Positions 19,212 through 28,089 are shown, numbered from the stretch's first letter. The stretch: DNA of 64,000 nucleotides from Vibrio sp. DW001 (GCF_029016285.1 NZ_CP091975.1:1550001-1614000), one strand, 5' to 3'. Made by a program: numbers and translations. Notes: generated from the sequence alone by a model not told the origin.

Positions 19212-20636
19212 TTAATGGCTTTGAGAAAGAGTTTCAGCTGACTCTTTATTGACTTCGTCAACTTTCTTAGCGACGGCTAACTTCAACAAATACTCGCCGA
19301 TAGCAACGGTAAGGAATACACCGATAAGAACTGGTGCGCTGTAAACCCAATCAACGCTGAGTGTGATTAAGTCTGGGAAAATGAAAAGCACGACGGCTTG
19401 AGCAATAACTAGAAAGCAGATGATGCTCAACACCCATTGCACGCCAATACCACCAGGCACTCGGAAAGGCCGCTCAGTTTCTGCATCGCTTACACGAAGT
19501 TTGAGGTAAGAAGGGAACATGAATAGATAAGGAAGTAAGAACACACAGCTAGAGAAGGCAAATACAGACCAAAACAGTTCATCGCTACCTTGGGCAAAGA
19601 CTGCGTAGGCCAAGATAACAACCGTAGAGACAATCCCTGTGATGTTATTCGCACCGACAGGCGTGTCGTGTTTTTCAGACATCTTGCCAACGATCTCAGG
19701 AAGTTCACCTTCACTTGCGGCCTCTGCTGCTGCACGGCTAGCACCCATCGTCCATGTCACCATATTTCCGATGAAAGTCAGTAGTGCCATAATACCGATC
19801 GCATATACCATGAAGTGACCCATTGCGCTGTCACCAAATAGCTTGCGAAGTGTGTCGATGATGCCCGCTACGAGGCCAATATCTTCTACAGGCAATGCCA
19901 GTAAAATTCCCACGGTACCAAACACGTATAAGAATGCGGTAATTCCCGCGGCTAAGAAGATAGATTTAGGCATATCTCGAACATCTTTCATCTCTTTAGT
20001 CATCGTCGCAACAAGTTCGAAACCCATAAGGTTGAAGACGAGAGCAGGAAGGAAAGCGACGCCAGTGTCTAAACTTGGTAACATTGCAGAGAAAGAGAAT
20101 TCGTTAGCAACCCCATTTTTAAGCGCATAGAAAAAGCCACCAAAACCAAGGACAGAGATAACAATAATTTTAAGAATGGCACCTGCGCTGGTCACCCACA
20201 CGCCAACATCTACGGAGACATTGCAGACCCAAATAGTTAACCAAGTTAAGACGATACAGATAGCTATTTGCCAAACCATCGCCAATTCTGGATAAAATAA
20301 TTCGGCGAACATTCCCGCAAACATGATGTAAACAGCAGGCATCCACAAGCCCACATTGATCCAGTAAAACCACGTTGTTCTTACGGCCCATTTATATCCA
20401 AATGCTTTTTTAACCCAATCGTAAATACCGCCATCTCCGGGATAAGTCGTGCCCAGTTCTGATGTTATAAGTCCGTAGGGGATGACAAAAACAACTAAGG
20501 TAACTAACCACCAACCGATAGCGCTTACACCTATTGACGCCGATGCAGTCAATGTATCGACGACAATAACGGCACATAAGCTAAATAAGGCGAGGCTACC
20601 GACCCCCATTTTGCCACCAGAACTTTGAGTATCCAT
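19212..20636 (-). CDS. APC-superfamily amino acid/amine permease, probable agmatine-putrescine exchanger
   Basis: 474 residues with about 12 membrane helices and the APC signature near the N-terminus (GVSAIGWWLVTLVVFVIPYG, TSELGTTYPGDGGIYDWVKK). It heads the operon with aguA. In the agmatine deiminase pathway of lactic acid bacteria such a permease swaps external agmatine for internal putrescine, so the same role is inferred here from context. It could also be a general glutamate/GABA-type antiporter. An upstream region of about 290 bp is shared with the divergent carbamate kinase gene. Confidence 0.85.
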   Translation of the reverse strand: MDTQSSGGKMGVGSLALFSLCAVIVVDTLTASASIGVSAIGWWLVTLVVFVIPYGLITSELGTTYPGDGGIYDWVKKAFGYKWAVRTTWFYWINVGLWMPAVYIMFAGMFAELFYPELAMVWQIAICIVLTWLTIWVCNVSVDVGVWVTSAGAILKIIVISVLGFGGFFYALKNGVANEFSFSAMLPSLDTGVAFLPALVFNLMGFELVATMTKEMKDVRDMPKSIFLAAGITAFLYVFGTVGILLALPVEDIGLVAGIIDTLRKLFGDSAMGHFMVYAIGIMALLTFIGNMVTWTMGASRAAAEAASEGELPEIVGKMSEKHDTPVGANNITGIVSTVVILAYAVFAQGSDELFWSVFAFSSCVFLLPYLFMFPSYLKLRVSDAETERPFRVPGGIGVQWVLSIICFLVIAQAVVLFIFPDLITLSVDWVYSAPVLIGVFLTVAIGEYLLKLAVAKKVDEVNKESAETLSQSH

Positions 20637-20924
20637 TTTATTTCTCCGTTTTAATGTTTATTCATACGACTAATTTATTTAACGTGTGAATATGATTCAA
20701 ATTTGACGTTATAAATATAGTGTCTTTATGCTTTATTAATTGTTAGGAGAATCACTTATCGGTGATACTTGAATATTTAGTAATAAAGTCGTGACGCTCA
20801 GCATAATTATTAGTTGGGTAATTGCCTTAGTCGATAAAATTGATTCTGATCAAGTTTATAGGATGGAAAAAAAAGATAAATTGAACGCATAAAATGAACA
20901 GTGTAGAACAAACCGGTGAATATT
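20637..20924. promoter_or_regulatory. Divergent agu promoter region with small palindromes
   Basis: This AT-rich 288-bp spacer separates the permease-aguA arm from the carbamate kinase arm. It contains TGAAT-ATG-ATTCA at 20687-20699 and TTGAT-TCTG-ATCAA at 20840-20853, both candidates for a dimeric repressor such as the TetR protein encoded downstream. The first resembles an ArgR half-site pair but has a 3-bp centre instead of 4. Confidence 0.45.
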
Positions 20925-21839
20925 ATGAATAATAAAAATCCTATTATAGTTGTTGCAGTGGGCGGAAACGCTTTATTGCAACGTGGCGAATTAATGAGCT
21001 ACGAGAACCAAGTTAAGAACATTGATGTTGCAACAAGGGCATTAGCCAAACTGAGCGAAAGTTATAGAGTCGTAATCGTACATGGTAATGGTCCTCAAGT
21101 CGGTTTATTGGCATTGCAAAACCTAGCGTACACCGACGTGCCACCTTATCCATTAGATGTGTTAGGTGCAGAAACACAAGGGATGATCGGTTATCTTATG
21201 GCTCAGGGCCTACAAAAATATATGCCAAATGGAAAGGTGAGCACATTGTTGACGCAGATTGCAGTCGACAAAGATGATCCGGCATTTTCTGATCCAAGTA
21301 AGTTTATCGGCCCAGTCTACGACAAGAAGGTAGCCCAAGAAAAATCAGACGAGTATGGTTGGAGTATTAAGCCCGATGGTGATTACTGGCGTCGGGTCGT
21401 TCCATCGCCTTATCCTCAAAAAATTGTTGAGATTGATAGCATTCGCACACTATTAGATGCCGATCATACTGTAATATGCTGCGGTGGCGGAGGCTGTCCA
21501 ATCATTGAAACCAACACGGGTGTTACTGGGGTTGAGGCGGTAATAGATAAAGACCTTTCCGCTGCAACGTTAGCCAAACAATTAAATGCAGAACATTTTT
21601 TAATTCTGACGGATGGTGAAAATGTTTGTATCGATTGGGGTAAATCAACAGAGGTCGCACTCTATGATGTTACTGTTGAAGAGTTGCAGAAATATACTTT
21701 TGCAGCGGGATCAATGGCGCCGAAGGTAGACGCATGTTGTGAATTTGCACAACAGACAAAAGGGACAGGACATATCGGTTCTTTACATAAAGCTTACGAG
21801 ATAATGGATGGACAGTCGGGTACACACATTCGCCTCTAA
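20925..21839 (+). CDS. arcC: Carbamate kinase
   Basis: Transfers phosphate from carbamoyl phosphate to ADP, giving ATP, CO2 and ammonia; the energy-yielding last step of agmatine catabolism. About 304 residues. Motifs: VVAVGGNALLQRGE, VIVHGNGPQVGLL, CCGGGGCPIIE, GVEAVIDKDLSAATLA, LILTDGENVCIDWGK and GSMAPKVDA, all typical of the family. The ATG at 20925 has GGTG upstream; the GTG three codons earlier lacks one. It leads an arm followed by a TetR gene and the carbamoyltransferase gene. Confidence 0.95.
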   Translation: MNNKNPIIVVAVGGNALLQRGELMSYENQVKNIDVATRALAKLSESYRVVIVHGNGPQVGLLALQNLAYTDVPPYPLDVLGAETQGMIGYLMAQGLQKYMPNGKVSTLLTQIAVDKDDPAFSDPSKFIGPVYDKKVAQEKSDEYGWSIKPDGDYWRRVVPSPYPQKIVEIDSIRTLLDADHTVICCGGGGCPIIETNTGVTGVEAVIDKDLSAATLAKQLNAEHFLILTDGENVCIDWGKSTEVALYDVTVEELQKYTFAAGSMAPKVDACCEFAQQTKGTGHIGSLHKAYEIMDGQSGTHIRL

Positions 21840-21864
21840 CGCTAACCATAAGGCTTAATTGGAA

Positions 21865-22467
21865 ATGAAAAAAGAGTCTACAGAACAGAGGCTAGAAAGA
21901 ATACATTCAGCGGCGATTGCTTTGGCATCAAAGCGCAGTGTTGATTCAATATCGATTTACGATGTCGCAAAAGAAGCCTCGATCGCTGCCTCTACTGTGT
22001 ATCATCATTATCCAAATATTGAGTCGTTAATATGCGAGTTGATGAAAGGGATCTTTGAGGATTTCATCACGGTTTTGGACGAGTCTATTGTCGAAGATGA
22101 GATAGTTCATTGGTCTGATATTAATCGTATGATTGAACAAGGTTTTGTCAGTTATTATCGACAGTCGCCATTGGCGCAACATACGTTGCTAGGTCAGCAT
22201 ACCTATGCCTCCGTCCGTAATGAAGATGCGCAAAACGACTTGTTACTTGGAAGTAAAGTGGAGGCTATTTATCGTCGACATTTTGTCTTGCCAGAGCTAC
22301 CGAAAGACGTGAATATCTTTGCTATCGCGCTGCAAGTAGCCGATAAAGTGTACTCACTTAACTATAGACAGATTGGTGAGATAGAGCCAGAAATGGCTCG
22401 AGAAGCACTGGTGATCACGGAAGCGTATTTAGGTGCGTATTTACCGAAGATATTACCAAAGCACTAA
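21865..22467 (+). CDS. TetR-family regulator, probable controller of the agu genes
   Basis: About 200 residues. The N-terminal helix-turn-helix (RLERIHSAAIALASKRSV, DVAKEASIAASTVYHHYPN) is the TetR type, with a variable ligand-binding C-terminal half. The gene lies 25 bp after carbamate kinase and before the carbamoyltransferase, so local control of agmatine use is the likely job; agmatine or putrescine would be the inducer by inference. A terminator follows. Confidence 0.85.
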   Translation: MKKESTEQRLERIHSAAIALASKRSVDSISIYDVAKEASIAASTVYHHYPNIESLICELMKGIFEDFITVLDESIVEDEIVHWSDINRMIEQGFVSYYRQSPLAQHTLLGQHTYASVRNEDAQNDLLLGSKVEAIYRRHFVLPELPKDVNIFAIALQVADKVYSLNYRQIGEIEPEMAREALVITEAYLGAYLPKILPKH

Positions 22468-22485
22468 ACGACAAAATCGTTCATT

Positions 22486-22531
22486 AAATAGTCAGGAATT
22501 TGAGTAATATCAAATGTCTGGCTATTTTTTT
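22486..22531 (+). terminator. Terminator after the TetR gene
   Basis: AAATAGTCAG and CTGGCTATTT pair with one mismatch around a 22-base loop, followed by a run of seven T. It separates the carbamate kinase-TetR unit from the carbamoyltransferase gene. Confidence 0.7.
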
Positions 22532-22694
22532 GCAAGATAGTCGCTATTAAAATCAAATATCGAAAATTAAATTCGTTTAAAATAATATATGTGATTCTTG
22601 TCATGCAATTTAAAGCCACTAGTCGCACCTTACCGATTAGTGATTCTAGTTTTAGAATTCGTTTATTTAATAGTGGATAATAAAATTATCGAAA

Positions 22695-22736
22695 ATAATG
22701 AGTGAAGAATAAAATGTGAATATTTACACTCATTAT
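22695..22736. promoter_or_regulatory. 10-bp perfect inverted repeat upstream of ptcA
   Basis: ATAATGAGTG at 22695-22704 is repeated inverted as CACTCATTAT at 22727-22736. With a 22-bp spacer it may be a two-site operator or an mRNA hairpin. It lacks a U-run and sits before a gene, so it is not a terminator. Confidence 0.45.
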
Positions 22737-22811
22737 ATATTCAAGTAATACCTATTTAGTAACTTCTCATTTAATTAAATATCATTCAATGATTTAAAAA
22801 AGGATCCTGTA

Positions 22812-23858
22812 ATGAAACTTCCATCTTCAAGTGCGACTGACTTAAATAAAACAAATATCGAACACATGGTTTCAATGAAAGACTTCTCAGTAAAAGAGAT
22901 GGATAACATGATGGAACTGATGAGTTATTTAAAAGAAGCAAGAAAAGATAACGCAGTACCTCAGTTATTCAAAGGCAAATCTGTTGGTATGATTTTCGAA
23001 GCAGGCTCAACTCGTACTCGTGTTTCTTTTGAAGTTGCAGCAACATTATTGGGTGGTCATGCTCTGTTTTTATCTCCTAAAGATATTCATTTAGGGGGTA
23101 AAGAGTCGATTGATGATACATCACGCGTGTTATCTCGTATGTGTGACATTATCATGGCAAGAACCAACAGTCCGGAGACACTTGATGGGCTGATTAGAAT
23201 GTCTACGGTTCCCGTCATTAATGGACTAGATACTCGTTTCCATCCAACTCAGATGTTAGCCGACTTATTCACAGTGAAAGAACACATTACGGATGGTCGC
23301 ACATTATCAGATTTGACGTTAGCGTTCATGGGAGATGCGACTGATGTATGCCGTTCTTTGATGTTAACTTGCGCTAAATACGGTATGGGTTTCAAGCAAA
23401 TCGGTCCTAAGAAATACCAAATGGAGCAAGAGTGGGTTGATCTAGCAGAAACGTACTGTAAAGAATCTGGTGGTCACATTGAAATTACTGATGATGTAGA
23501 AAGAATCAGTGATTGTGATGTTGTTTATGGCGACAGTTTTTATTGGGTCACTCAAATGGATGAGAAAGCGGAGCGATTAGCTGCATTTATGCCTGATTAT
23601 GTTATTACGGAAGAGCTGATGGCGAAAGCTAAACCAGGGGCGATGCTATTGCATTGTTTGCCAGCAAACGATAAAGAAGAAGTGACTCGTGGTGCGCTTG
23701 AAAGTGAGTATTCTGTTGCATTTGATGAAGCGGAAAACCGTCTAACCGCTCAAATGGCGATTCTTGTGTACTTCTCACATAAAAATACTCAAGCGGTTAG
23801 CGAAGCAACTCGAATTGCTCACGAAGAGAAAATTACAGGCTTTTTAGCTGGATTATAG
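22812..23858 (+). CDS. ptcA: Putrescine carbamoyltransferase (ornithine carbamoyltransferase family)
   Basis: Phosphorolyses N-carbamoylputrescine to putrescine and carbamoyl phosphate. 348 residues. The carbamoyl-phosphate loop STRTR is at 66-70, with LGGKESIDDTSRVLSR, DIIMART, HPTQMLADL and the catalytic HCLPA (LLHCLPANDKEEVT) and FDEAENRLT motifs. The details resemble Enterococcus putrescine carbamoyltransferase more than ornithine enzymes, and the ornithine-specific SMG loop is absent, its region reading DEKAERLAAF. Neighbouring aguA and carbamate kinase genes complete the pathway. Ornithine specificity cannot be fully excluded by eye. The start has the ribosome site AAAGGATCC. Confidence 0.88.
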   Translation: MKLPSSSATDLNKTNIEHMVSMKDFSVKEMDNMMELMSYLKEARKDNAVPQLFKGKSVGMIFEAGSTRTRVSFEVAATLLGGHALFLSPKDIHLGGKESIDDTSRVLSRMCDIIMARTNSPETLDGLIRMSTVPVINGLDTRFHPTQMLADLFTVKEHITDGRTLSDLTLAFMGDATDVCRSLMLTCAKYGMGFKQIGPKKYQMEQEWVDLAETYCKESGGHIEITDDVERISDCDVVYGDSFYWVTQMDEKAERLAAFMPDYVITEELMAKAKPGAMLLHCLPANDKEEVTRGALESEYSVAFDEAENRLTAQMAILVYFSHKNTQAVSEATRIAHEEKITGFLAGL

Positions 23859-23887
23859 TCTTGTCGTTCGTATCGTTGAATTAACCC

Positions 23888-23918
23888 AAAAAGCAGCAAT
23901 TTAATTGCTGCTTTTTTA
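23888..23918 (+). terminator. Terminator after ptcA
   Basis: AAAAAGCAGCAATT-TAATTGCTGCTTTTTT is a near-perfect hairpin with a T-run. It also covers the end of the convergent binding-protein gene. Confidence 0.85.
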
Positions 23919-24641
23919 ATTATCTAAATGAAGAATTTTTTGCGCTTCGCCAGATTGATACATGCGTTTTAGTTTCGCTTCGAGTTCCGTAAGTTCTGAT
24001 TCTGGTGTATCGATATTACAGGCCATAAAACTGATGCTGGTAAAGAAAATAAGTTCCGGCTCTAGAAGGCTAATGTCTGTTTTTTCAGCCAATAATTTTG
24101 CCGAGTTGGTGTCAGCAACCCACAGTTGGACTCGATTACTGTTCAACATTTGCAAACCGTGTTCTAGGCTTTTGGTTTCATACATAGAGAAATCACGTTC
24201 GTTCAAATAATTAGCGATACCAGTTCCTGCATAGGCAGCGAGAGTATAGGGTTTTGCGTCTACTAATGTGGTTAATTCAACCTCTGCATTAGGGGCGCTG
24301 TATAATGCATATCGATTAATGGCTACGGGTCCTATCCATCTGTATTTTGATTCTCGGTTTTGCGTTCGGTCAATCGGAAAGGTGCACGTATTTGATTTCT
24401 GGCTGGTTTCATAAAGTGCTCGTTTTATCGGTTTACTTTGCATCGAGTACTTGATGTTGCTCTTGGTAAATATTTTGTCGATTAAATCGACGGAAAATCC
24501 AGTAAAATGATAACGAGTATGAGCATGGTCGTCATTATGAAAATTGACTAATGGGGGCGAAGCAAACGTCAATATTCGAATATCCGCATAGGCTTGATAG
24601 GTCAAGAAATAGCCCAAAATGAAGGTTAGTATTTTTGCCAT
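23916..24641 (-). CDS. Periplasmic solute-binding protein, amino-acid type (SBP_bac_3), orphan
   Basis: 241 residues with a signal peptide (MAKILTFILGYFLTYQAYA) and a family 3 binding fold: FTGFSVDLIDKIFTKSNIKY, PIKRALYETSQKS, FPIDRTQNRE, YTLAAYAGTGIANYL and a C-terminal helix LKRMYQSGEA. Such proteins bind amino acids or other polar ligands in the periplasm. No permease or ATPase gene is near, so it may be a sensor module or feed a remote transporter. Its start overlaps the end of the upstream binding-protein gene by 16 bp, so the two are translationally coupled. Confidence 0.82.
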   Translation of the reverse strand: MAKILTFILGYFLTYQAYADIRILTFASPPLVNFHNDDHAHTRYHFTGFSVDLIDKIFTKSNIKYSMQSKPIKRALYETSQKSNTCTFPIDRTQNRESKYRWIGPVAINRYALYSAPNAEVELTTLVDAKPYTLAAYAGTGIANYLNERDFSMYETKSLEHGLQMLNSNRVQLWVADTNSAKLLAEKTDISLLEPELIFFTSISFMACNIDTPESELTELEAKLKRMYQSGEAQKILHLDN

Positions 24642-26344
24642 AACAATAGCGCTTCTTCGTAAGGGAGAGTAACTGGCTTATCATCAATTACTTTCTGTTT
24701 CCAGGGTGCACCATTTCGATTTATCCAGCGACTTTCTGACTGTTTATTTGCTATTTTTGGCTCACATTTCATATCTGTATTCGTGCCTATTATTGCCATT
24801 CTATCATCCATTTCTTTTGCTAGATCCGTCATCGCCTCTGTTACTGTGCGTTGATTCTTCAGCGCGGCACCAATATGTTGCCACCACGCGCTGGATAGAA
24901 AAGCATAGTCCGGTACGCTTAATCCTGTCGGTGTCCAAGAGTTTCTTGCGTTACTTTGATAAAACTCTAGTAGACCTCCCCATTCAGACGATCGGGACTT
25001 TAGGTAATTGGAGTCCAAATCGGATTGTCGTATGGGCGTAAAACCGACCAAAAATTTACTCATTGAAACGGTTTTTGAAGCAACAAATTGTGCGTAGAGC
25101 CACGCGGCTTGTGCTTTATTCTCTGGTGTTGAGTGTAAGAACGTCCAACCACTGATATCCTGATAACCGGATTTCATTCCCGGCTTCCAATACTTTCCTC
25201 TGGGAGACGGAGCAAGTCGCCATACAGGTTTACCTTCGTCATCGATGAGTTTTTTGTTTAGTAAGGTAGGGACAAAAGCGGTATACCAAAAAATTTGTTG
25301 AGCGGTATTCCCTTGCGCAAGGGTAATACTCGACGATGAGAAATTTTGCTTGATGGCTTCAGGTGGTGCGTAATCATGTAGCCAGTGTATATATTTCTCT
25401 ACAGCATATATTGCCGCTGGGCTATTTAATGCCCCTCCTCGCGAAACCGATGCCCCAACCGGATGGCAGTTTTCTACTCTGATGCCCCAGTCCCCAACGA
25501 AGCTTGAGTTTTTATACGAAGTGTTATCTACTGGCTGGTCATTTACGCCCGCTAAACTTAGCCAGGAATCCGAGATTCGCCAGCCAAGTGATGGGTCATA
25601 GAGTCCATAGTCCATATGGCCCCAGACTGGTTCTCCGTCAACGTGTTTTACCTTATTGGTAAAGAAATCAGCAATATCTTCATACGCTGCCCAGTTTTGT
25701 GGAACCCCGAGTTGGTATCCGTAGATTTGTCGGAATTCATCCCGCAGATCTGGGCGTTCAAACCAATCCTTTCGATACCAATAAAGGTTTGCGAATTGTT
25801 GCGTCGGAAGTTGATATATTTCGTTATCAAGGCCTTTGACGCTCTCTATTCCAATAAAGTCTTTAATATCGAGTGTAGGTAACGTAATTGCTTGCCAATC
25901 TCCATCCATTTTTGCAGAGATAGAAATGGTTTTGTCGTACCGGTAGTGGGTCCCAATAAAATCGGCGTCATTAACGTATGAGTCGTACAGGTTGATACCA
26001 GTATCGAGTTGCAGCTGCATTTTCTTAACCAAGTCGTCTTCTTCGGTAATCTCGTGGACGACATGTATGCCTGTTATTTCGCTGAAGGCTTTAGCAAGTA
26101 CATTGGATTCGTATGTGTGTATCGCAATGTTTTCAGATACCACTCTAATCGAAAGCCCATCAAATGGTTTGGCGGCATTAGATAGCCAGAACAGCTCATC
26201 GATTTGCTCTTTTTTTGAAAGAGTAGAATGTAAGAACTCTTTGTCCACCCAACGTTTAATCGTTTCGAGCTTTGTACTGTCAGCATGGGTTGGATGGCTT
26301 AACAGTAAAGTCAACGTTATAGCCAAGTAAGAGGGTCGAATCAT
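24626..26344 (-). CDS. Periplasmic sugar/polyol-type solute-binding protein (GlpV-like), orphan
   Basis: About 572 residues with a signal peptide ending THA-DS. The body resembles the family 1 binding protein of rhizobial glycerol ABC transporters: NLYDSYVNDADFIGTHYRYD, LPTQQFANLYWYRKDWF, GVPQNWAAYEDIADFF, WGHMDYGLYDPSLGWR, CHPVGASVSRGGALNSPAA and QIFWYTAFVP. No membrane or ATPase subunit is encoded nearby. The ATG at 26344 is better spaced from AGGA than the one at 26347. It overlaps the next binding-protein gene. The ligand could be glycerol or a related polyol, by similarity only. Confidence 0.83.
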   Translation of the reverse strand: MIRPSYLAITLTLLLSHPTHADSTKLETIKRWVDKEFLHSTLSKKEQIDELFWLSNAAKPFDGLSIRVVSENIAIHTYESNVLAKAFSEITGIHVVHEITEEDDLVKKMQLQLDTGINLYDSYVNDADFIGTHYRYDKTISISAKMDGDWQAITLPTLDIKDFIGIESVKGLDNEIYQLPTQQFANLYWYRKDWFERPDLRDEFRQIYGYQLGVPQNWAAYEDIADFFTNKVKHVDGEPVWGHMDYGLYDPSLGWRISDSWLSLAGVNDQPVDNTSYKNSSFVGDWGIRVENCHPVGASVSRGGALNSPAAIYAVEKYIHWLHDYAPPEAIKQNFSSSSITLAQGNTAQQIFWYTAFVPTLLNKKLIDDEGKPVWRLAPSPRGKYWKPGMKSGYQDISGWTFLHSTPENKAQAAWLYAQFVASKTVSMSKFLVGFTPIRQSDLDSNYLKSRSSEWGGLLEFYQSNARNSWTPTGLSVPDYAFLSSAWWQHIGAALKNQRTVTEAMTDLAKEMDDRMAIIGTNTDMKCEPKIANKQSESRWINRNGAPWKQKVIDDKPVTLPYEEALLLWQKY

Positions 26345-26347
26345 CAT

Positions 26348-26631
26348 AGTCCTTTAATTTGCGCGCAACTTAAACGTAGCCTATTTAAAGGCAATGTTTA
26401 CGAATTCTTCTGAACACTTTGAGCTGAGTTGGATAAATTGTGTGATTTGAATAAAGGCTAAGCAATATAAACAGATACAAAGGGGTTGATAGCGTTGTTG
26501 ATTGTGTCGACAGGGTATATAGACAACATATTGTTGATAATATTTAAATAAAGCAAGTATTTATAAACAAGCTTGTTTTGAGTAAATTATAGAGCATAAA
26601 CAAACCACATTGAACGTAAAAGAGAACAACT
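26348..26631. promoter_or_regulatory. Divergent intergenic region before the DoxX gene
   Basis: 284 bp, no gene. It includes the symmetric element CAACA-TAT-TGTTG at 26524-26536, about 96 bp upstream of the DoxX start, a possible operator. The rest is AT-rich and holds the promoters of two divergent units. Confidence 0.4.
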
Positions 26632-27078
26632 ATGAAAAACGAAATGATTGCAAAAGTATTATCATCAAAATCTGGTATTTCAACACTAATATTACGTGTG
26701 CCGCTTGGTCTTATTCTTGCCGCTCATGGCTCTCAAAAGCTGTTCAGTTGGTTTGGTGGTTACGGTCTTGAAGGGACGGGACAGTGGATGGCAAGTATCG
26801 GCTTTGAACCTGGATATGTAATGGCCTTACTGGCAGGCAGCGGAGAATTTTTTGGTGGTTTGGCGTTGTTATGTGGCTTTTTAACACGACCCGCTGCGTT
26901 AGTCGTTGCTTTTACTATGGCAATGGCGATGTCGGTTCATATTGGCAACGGGTTATTTGTTGCAAACAATGGATATGAGTATGCACTACTTCTTACCGTC
27001 GCGGCGTTATCACTGGTCTTTCAGGGGGCGGGTCGATATTCGATTGACCAACTATTACTCAATAAAATTGAGCAATAG
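26632..27078 (+). CDS. DoxX-family inner-membrane protein
   Basis: 148 residues with four membrane helices and the DoxX pattern: LILRVPLGLILAAHGSQKLF, FGGYGLEGTGQWMASIGFEPG, LAGSGEFFGGLALLCGFLTR and AFTMAMAMSVHIGNG. The family is related to the DoxD/quinone oxidoreductase membrane subunit and is often next to redox genes. Here a YgiD-type dioxygenase follows 219 bp later on the same strand, a pairing frequent in proteobacteria. The exact role is unknown. Confidence 0.88.
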   Translation: MKNEMIAKVLSSKSGISTLILRVPLGLILAAHGSQKLFSWFGGYGLEGTGQWMASIGFEPGYVMALLAGSGEFFGGLALLCGFLTRPAALVVAFTMAMAMSVHIGNGLFVANNGYEYALLLTVAALSLVFQGAGRYSIDQLLLNKIEQ

Positions 27079-27297
27079 TTGGTGGTTGAGTTACTAAACA
27101 TTAAAAATGTATAGGTGATTGTGAGGTGGAGAAAGAACGCCGTCATCTCTATGTAGCTTAATTATGCCCTTGAACGAGCAGATAATCACCGGCTCGTACA
27201 TTAAAGGGATACATGACCACATCTTTCAACGAGGTCAATACTTTCTCAAGGTTTTTTATCTTTGTGGACTAGTACCAACAGGACCTAAGGCTTTCAC

Positions 27298-28089
27298 ATG
27301 AAAAAATTTGCAAAAATGCCCGTCTTTTTTGTCTCTCATGGCTCTCCCATGATGGCCGTTGAGAAGTCAAAAACATCCGTTTTTTTGGAGAAGCTTGGTA
27401 AGACACTATCCGTACCCAAAGCAATTGTAGTGTTCTCAGCGCATCTGGATAGTGCGGATGAGATAATAATTACGAGTGGAAAAAAACCACAGACCGTTCA
27501 TGATTTTTATGGCTTTCCACCTTCATTATATCAAGTAGATTATCCTGCACCGGGGGATCCGGTTCTTGCAGAAGCGATTTCGGCGAAGTTTAATCAAGTT
27601 GGTCTAGCCTCAACGTTAAGCGATAAACAAGGGTGGGATCACGGTGTTTGGATACCATTACGACTCATGTTCCCTGAAGCAAATGTTCCCGTTGTGCAAA
27701 TATCAATAAACAGCAGAATAGGTGCCGCGAAGAATTTTGAATATGGAAATATCATTTCTGAGTTGCGTGAACAAGGCGTATTAATCGTGGGTTCTGGTGG
27801 CATAAGCCATAACCTAGCTGAACTCGTTAACCCGATTCCGACAAAAAACCGTACAGAAATGGTCGGTGAATTTACCCGTTGGGTACATGATAAATTGTTG
27901 AATAGAGACATCGATTCACTACTAAATTACGAACAAGAGGCACCATTTGCGCGCTTTAATCACCCCACTCAAGAGCATTTTTTGCCATTACTTGCGGCGT
28001 TAGGTAGCAGTGATCTTCAGGATGTTGAACGGTTGCATCAGGATATAGAAATGGATGTATTGGCAATGGATGCATACCTATTCAGTTGA
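27298..28089 (+). CDS. ygiD: Extradiol ring-cleavage dioxygenase, DODA type (YgiD-like)
   Basis: 263 residues of the LigB fold. Metal and active-site segments: PVFFVSHGSPMMAVE near the N-terminus, VVFSAHLDSADEIIITSG, VHDFYGFPPSLYQVDYPAPG, GWDHGVWIPLRLMFP, VGSGGISHNL and APFARFNHPTQEHFLPLL. E. coli YgiD is a Zn- or Fe-dependent L-DOPA 4,5-dioxygenase; the physiological substrate here is unknown. The start ATG at 27298 has AAGG upstream. It probably belongs with the DoxX gene. Confidence 0.9.
   Translation: MKKFAKMPVFFVSHGSPMMAVEKSKTSVFLEKLGKTLSVPKAIVVFSAHLDSADEIIITSGKKPQTVHDFYGFPPSLYQVDYPAPGDPVLAEAISAKFNQVGLASTLSDKQGWDHGVWIPLRLMFPEANVPVVQISINSRIGAAKNFEYGNIISELREQGVLIVGSGGISHNLAELVNPIPTKNRTEMVGEFTRWVHDKLLNRDIDSLLNYEQEAPFARFNHPTQEHFLPLLAALGSSDLQDVERLHQDIEMDVLAMDAYLFS

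Larger units (their letters stand above)
22468..22811. other. AT-rich intergenic region upstream of the carbamoyltransferase
   Basis: 344 bp with no gene. It holds the terminator of the TetR gene at its left, then a very AT-rich promoter-like stretch and a perfect inverted repeat at 22695-22736, about 75 bp before the carbamoyltransferase start. Confidence 0.6.

Noticed and set aside
20687..20699. ArgR box in the agu spacer
   Set aside because: The arms fit TGAAT/ATTCA, but the centre is 3 bp, not the 4 bp ArgR needs, and no second box stands beside it.
20691..20700. CRP site in the agu spacer
   Set aside because: TGTGA is followed at the right distance by a sequence that differs from TCACA at most positions.
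22812..23858. Ornithine carbamoyltransferase for arginine synthesis
   Set aside because: The context (agmatine deiminase, carbamate kinase) and the motif details favour putrescine as substrate; no arginine synthesis genes are nearby.
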